DNA of 64,000 nt from Sphingopyxis sp. GW247-27LB (lineage in GTDB: Bacteria; Pseudomonadota; Alphaproteobacteria; Sphingomonadales; Sphingomonadaceae): NCBI RefSeq assembly GCF_002277025.1, contig NZ_NIWD01000005.1, positions 82,974 to 146,973 of the forward strand, given 5' to 3'. This document shows, piece after piece, positions 61,929-64,000 of this stretch. Under the pieces are notes generated by a model. The model ran no database searches. It was not told the origin of the DNA and saw nothing but the letters and a program-made list of their open reading frames with translations. The stretch's first letter is position 1; every line of letters begins with the position of its first letter. A program made the position numbers and the translations under genes.

Positions 61929-64000
61929 TGATGATGGCGAAGTCCGTCACCGGCACCTTGGCGGCCGCGCTGGCAATAGCAACCCCCGTCGTAGCAGAGC
62001 CTCTCCGCCACTGGACATTGCAGGATCTGCTCAGCATTCCCGAAGTTCGTGCGCTTTCTCTGTCCGCCGACGGTCGCACCGCGCTGTATGTCGTGCGCGT
62101 TGCAGACATGAGAAACGATCGCGTGGTTGCCGTGTTGCGGCGCGTCGAACTCAAGAGTGGCGCGACGCGCGACATGCTGCGTGTCCGATGGATCGACCAG
62201 CTCCGCCGCATCCCCGGCGAGGATGCGTGGAGTGCCCTGATTGACAAAGGTGATGGCGTGCAGCTCTACCGCCTTACGGCGGACGGCACGATTGCGCCCC
62301 TTGTGGTGCATCCCGCGACGGCAATCTTCGGGGATGCGGAAGGGGCGATTTATCCGGGATATGGTCATGCGCCGCTCGCGACAGGCGTGAGGGCGCATGA
62401 CTGGTCGCCCGATGGAAAACGGCTGTTTTATGTCGTGCTCGATGCGGCACCGCGTTCCTCCAAGGTTCGTCATGGTGAGCAGGTCGTCATTGAGCGTGCG
62501 CGACGGCGCGCGCCTGGGACAGCGACCGCGTCGATCTACTTGCGATCGAATGGACAGGATTCGCTCATCGCTACACGCCCGCAAAGTGATCTCTCTACAT
62601 TTTTCGCCCGAAGTTTCGTCCGGTGGAAACCCGGTGCTGTCCTCTTCGACGTGACCGAAGTTGACGCCGCGGACCGATCGCACGTGATGACATTGGCATG
62701 GTCCTTTAAGGACAAGGACACCCGGGCCGTCGGGTCGTCTGCCGACAGCGCCGAAGCGTTCGGCCCGCACGGTGGGCAGCTATCGTCAGAAGGCTTTGGA
62801 GAGCGCCGTGAACTAGTCGAGACCGTGGCGGGAGGCGAAACGCACAGCTATGGCCGCGTCGCTTTTGCTCTTGATGGCCGCGCTGTGAGCAGATTCCGTT
62901 CTGCGGACGGCAAGCGAACGATCGTGGGCATCCGGACGATCGAAAATCCACGCTTCGGCCTCGCGGTGCTCGATGCAAAGAAAATACGCAGGATCGGTGG
63001 CGCGCTCAGTCTCAATAATTGCGACTTCACGCCATCGCTGGGCAGGGGCGCGTGCATCGCCCAGAGCCAGACGCAACCTCCGACAGTCGTCGAAATCAAC
63101 GTCGCGTCTGGACAGATCAGACGCATCGCTTCGGTATCGCCGAAGCACGAGCAGCTCGCCCCTTTGCAGATCGAACCGCGCACGTGGACCAACCGTCATG
63201 GCTACAAGGCGACGGGTTACATCGTCTGGCCTCGCGGCTATGATGAAGACCGACACTACCCCGCGATCGTCATCACGCACGGAACTGATGCCGACCAGCG
63301 CTTCGCCAATCGCGAGAATCAGTGGGAATATCCGGCCCAACTATTCGCCGAGCGGGGCTACGTAGTGTTGCTCATTAACGATTACAGCGCGCGTGAAAAT
63401 GCGGAAGTCTGGTCCGCGCGCCAAGCCTGGATAAACGAAACGAAGTCGGTCGCCCCCGAGACGATGCGCCGGATGATTTGGCTCAATGGGGTGGCGAGCT
63501 ATGAAGACGCGGTCATGGAACTTGTCAATGCTGGTGTCATCGATCGCGAGCGGGTCGGAATCGCTGGGTACAGTAGAGGCTCCCAAATGGTAAATGTCAC
63601 CATCACCAACTCGACTCTGTTTCGCGCCGCGTCGAGCGGTGACGGCGGCTATCTCGAACCGGCCTTCTACCCTGACGTTGCCGGTTCTTATGATGCGGTT
63701 TTCGGAGGCCCCCCCACCGATCTGGCGGCGTTGGTCCATTATCGCCAGCTGTCGCCATCGCTTCGCGCCGAAAAGGTTTGCGCAGCTGTACTGCAACAAG
63801 TTGCGGCCCCCCTTGTTCCGTCGATCGATTTTCACACCGCGCTTCGGAAGGCCAGCGTCCCCGCGGAGCTCAGCCTCTATCCGGGCGAGGATGCCGCGTC
63901 GGACGAAACACATATCTTCCATATCCCTTCGAACCGTCTCGGCGCCATGCAGGAGAATATCGCCTGGTTCGACTATTGGCTCCTCGGCAAGCGGGATTCG
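61928..64000 (+). CDS. Lasso-peptide isopeptidase (AtxE-like), cassette 2, 3' end outside window
   Basis: From the ATG at 61928 (TGATG overlap) 691 codons stay open to the window edge. The start MMMAKSVTGTLAAALAIATP is a signal peptide. It parallels the cassette-1 protein throughout: AHDWSPDGKRLFY, RTIENPRFGLAVLDAKK, RTWTNRHGYKATGYIVWPRG. Nucleophile Ser549 lies in GYSRGSQMV and His662 in DETHIFHIPSNR. About 35 residues are missing if the length equals the first isopeptidase. Confidence 0.92.
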   Translation, partial: MMMAKSVTGTLAAALAIATPVVAEPLRHWTLQDLLSIPEVRALSLSADGRTALYVVRVADMRNDRVVAVLRRVELKSGATRDMLRVRWIDQLRRIPGEDAWSALIDKGDGVQLYRLTADGTIAPLVVHPATAIFGDAEGAIYPGYGHAPLATGVRAHDWSPDGKRLFYVVLDAAPRSSKVRHGEQVVIERARRRAPGTATASIYLRSNGQDSLIATRPQSDLSTFFARSFVRWKPGAVLFDVTEVDAADRSHVMTLAWSFKDKDTRAVGSSADSAEAFGPHGGQLSSEGFGERRELVETVAGGETHSYGRVAFALDGRAVSRFRSADGKRTIVGIRTIENPRFGLAVLDAKKIRRIGGALSLNNCDFTPSLGRGACIAQSQTQPPTVVEINVASGQIRRIASVSPKHEQLAPLQIEPRTWTNRHGYKATGYIVWPRGYDEDRHYPAIVITHGTDADQRFANRENQWEYPAQLFAERGYVVLLINDYSARENAEVWSARQAWINETKSVAPETMRRMIWLNGVASYEDAVMELVNAGVIDRERVGIAGYSRGSQMVNVTITNSTLFRAASSGDGGYLEPAFYPDVAGSYDAVFGGPPTDLAALVHYRQLSPSLRAEKVCAAVLQQVAAPLVPSIDFHTALRKASVPAELSLYPGEDAASDETHIFHIPSNRLGAMQENIAWFDYWLLGKRDS

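Overview
The window looks like an accessory region of a GC-rich alphaproteobacterium, most likely a sphingomonad (Sphingopyxis, Sphingobium or Novosphingobium type). The reasons are high-GC codon use, an alphaproteobacterial SOS box (GAAC-N7-GAAC) in front of imuA-imuB-dnaE2, TonB receptors with STN domains paired with FecR and ECF sigma factors, a luxR-luxI-phyH locus, and a lasso-peptide cluster with isopeptidase genes. The species call is inference; no rRNA or other marker gene is present.

Layout. (1) 1-4.8 kb is a pile of insertion sequences. An IS481 transposase gene is split by an IS66 element with its 8-bp target duplication intact. A complete IS3-family element sits exactly at the right edge of that IS66. 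Pieces of other IS3-type elements flank the whole. (2) 5.0-28.5 kb holds an XRE regulator, a candidate operator, and an F-type type IV secretion (mating-pair-formation) operon: dsbC-like, traA, L, E, K, B, V, C, two small membrane genes, traW, U, a Cys-rich gene, traN, trbC, S26-type traF, thioredoxin-type traF, a trbB-like gene, traH and traG. No relaxase or coupling protein (traI/traD) is visible. A vapBC toxin-antitoxin block lies inside the trbB-like gene, and the host reading frame stays open right through it. (3) 28.5-31.3 kb has small genes, a second PIN toxin-antitoxin pair and a PRC-barrel protein. (4) 31.3-40.5 kb is a DNA-damage island. A divergent SOS box drives a degenerate SRAP gene, a nuclease, alkB and a DksA-like gene to the left, and a canonical SRAP gene with a DUF1810 gene to the right. 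A second, nearly identical SOS box precedes imuA-imuB-dnaE2. (5) 40.7-47.4 kb carries a membrane-anchored LuxR-type protein, a RadC protein with a C-terminal winged-helix domain, luxR-luxI-phyH, a GntR regulator and an MNT-HEPN protein.

(6) 47.8-64.0 kb is the most unusual part: a lasso-peptide locus with two parallel regulation, uptake and cleavage cassettes. A minus-strand operon carries two precursor genes (both too short or wrongly started for ordinary gene calling), a fused leader-binding/protease protein and a cyclase. On each side, on the plus strand, lies a full ECF sigma - FecR - STN/TonB receptor - lasso isopeptidase cassette (47790-54117, and 57707 to the window end). Two precursors of identical length (22-residue leader, 25-residue core) and two cassettes suggest one cassette per peptide. 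An IS200-type element with a 28-bp perfect hairpin over its start codon sits between the precursor promoter region and the second cassette.

The conjugation genes, SOS mutasome, toxin-antitoxin pairs and quorum-sensing genes together suggest a plasmid, an integrative conjugative element or a genomic island, but no attachment site, replication gene or integrase of such an element is visible here.
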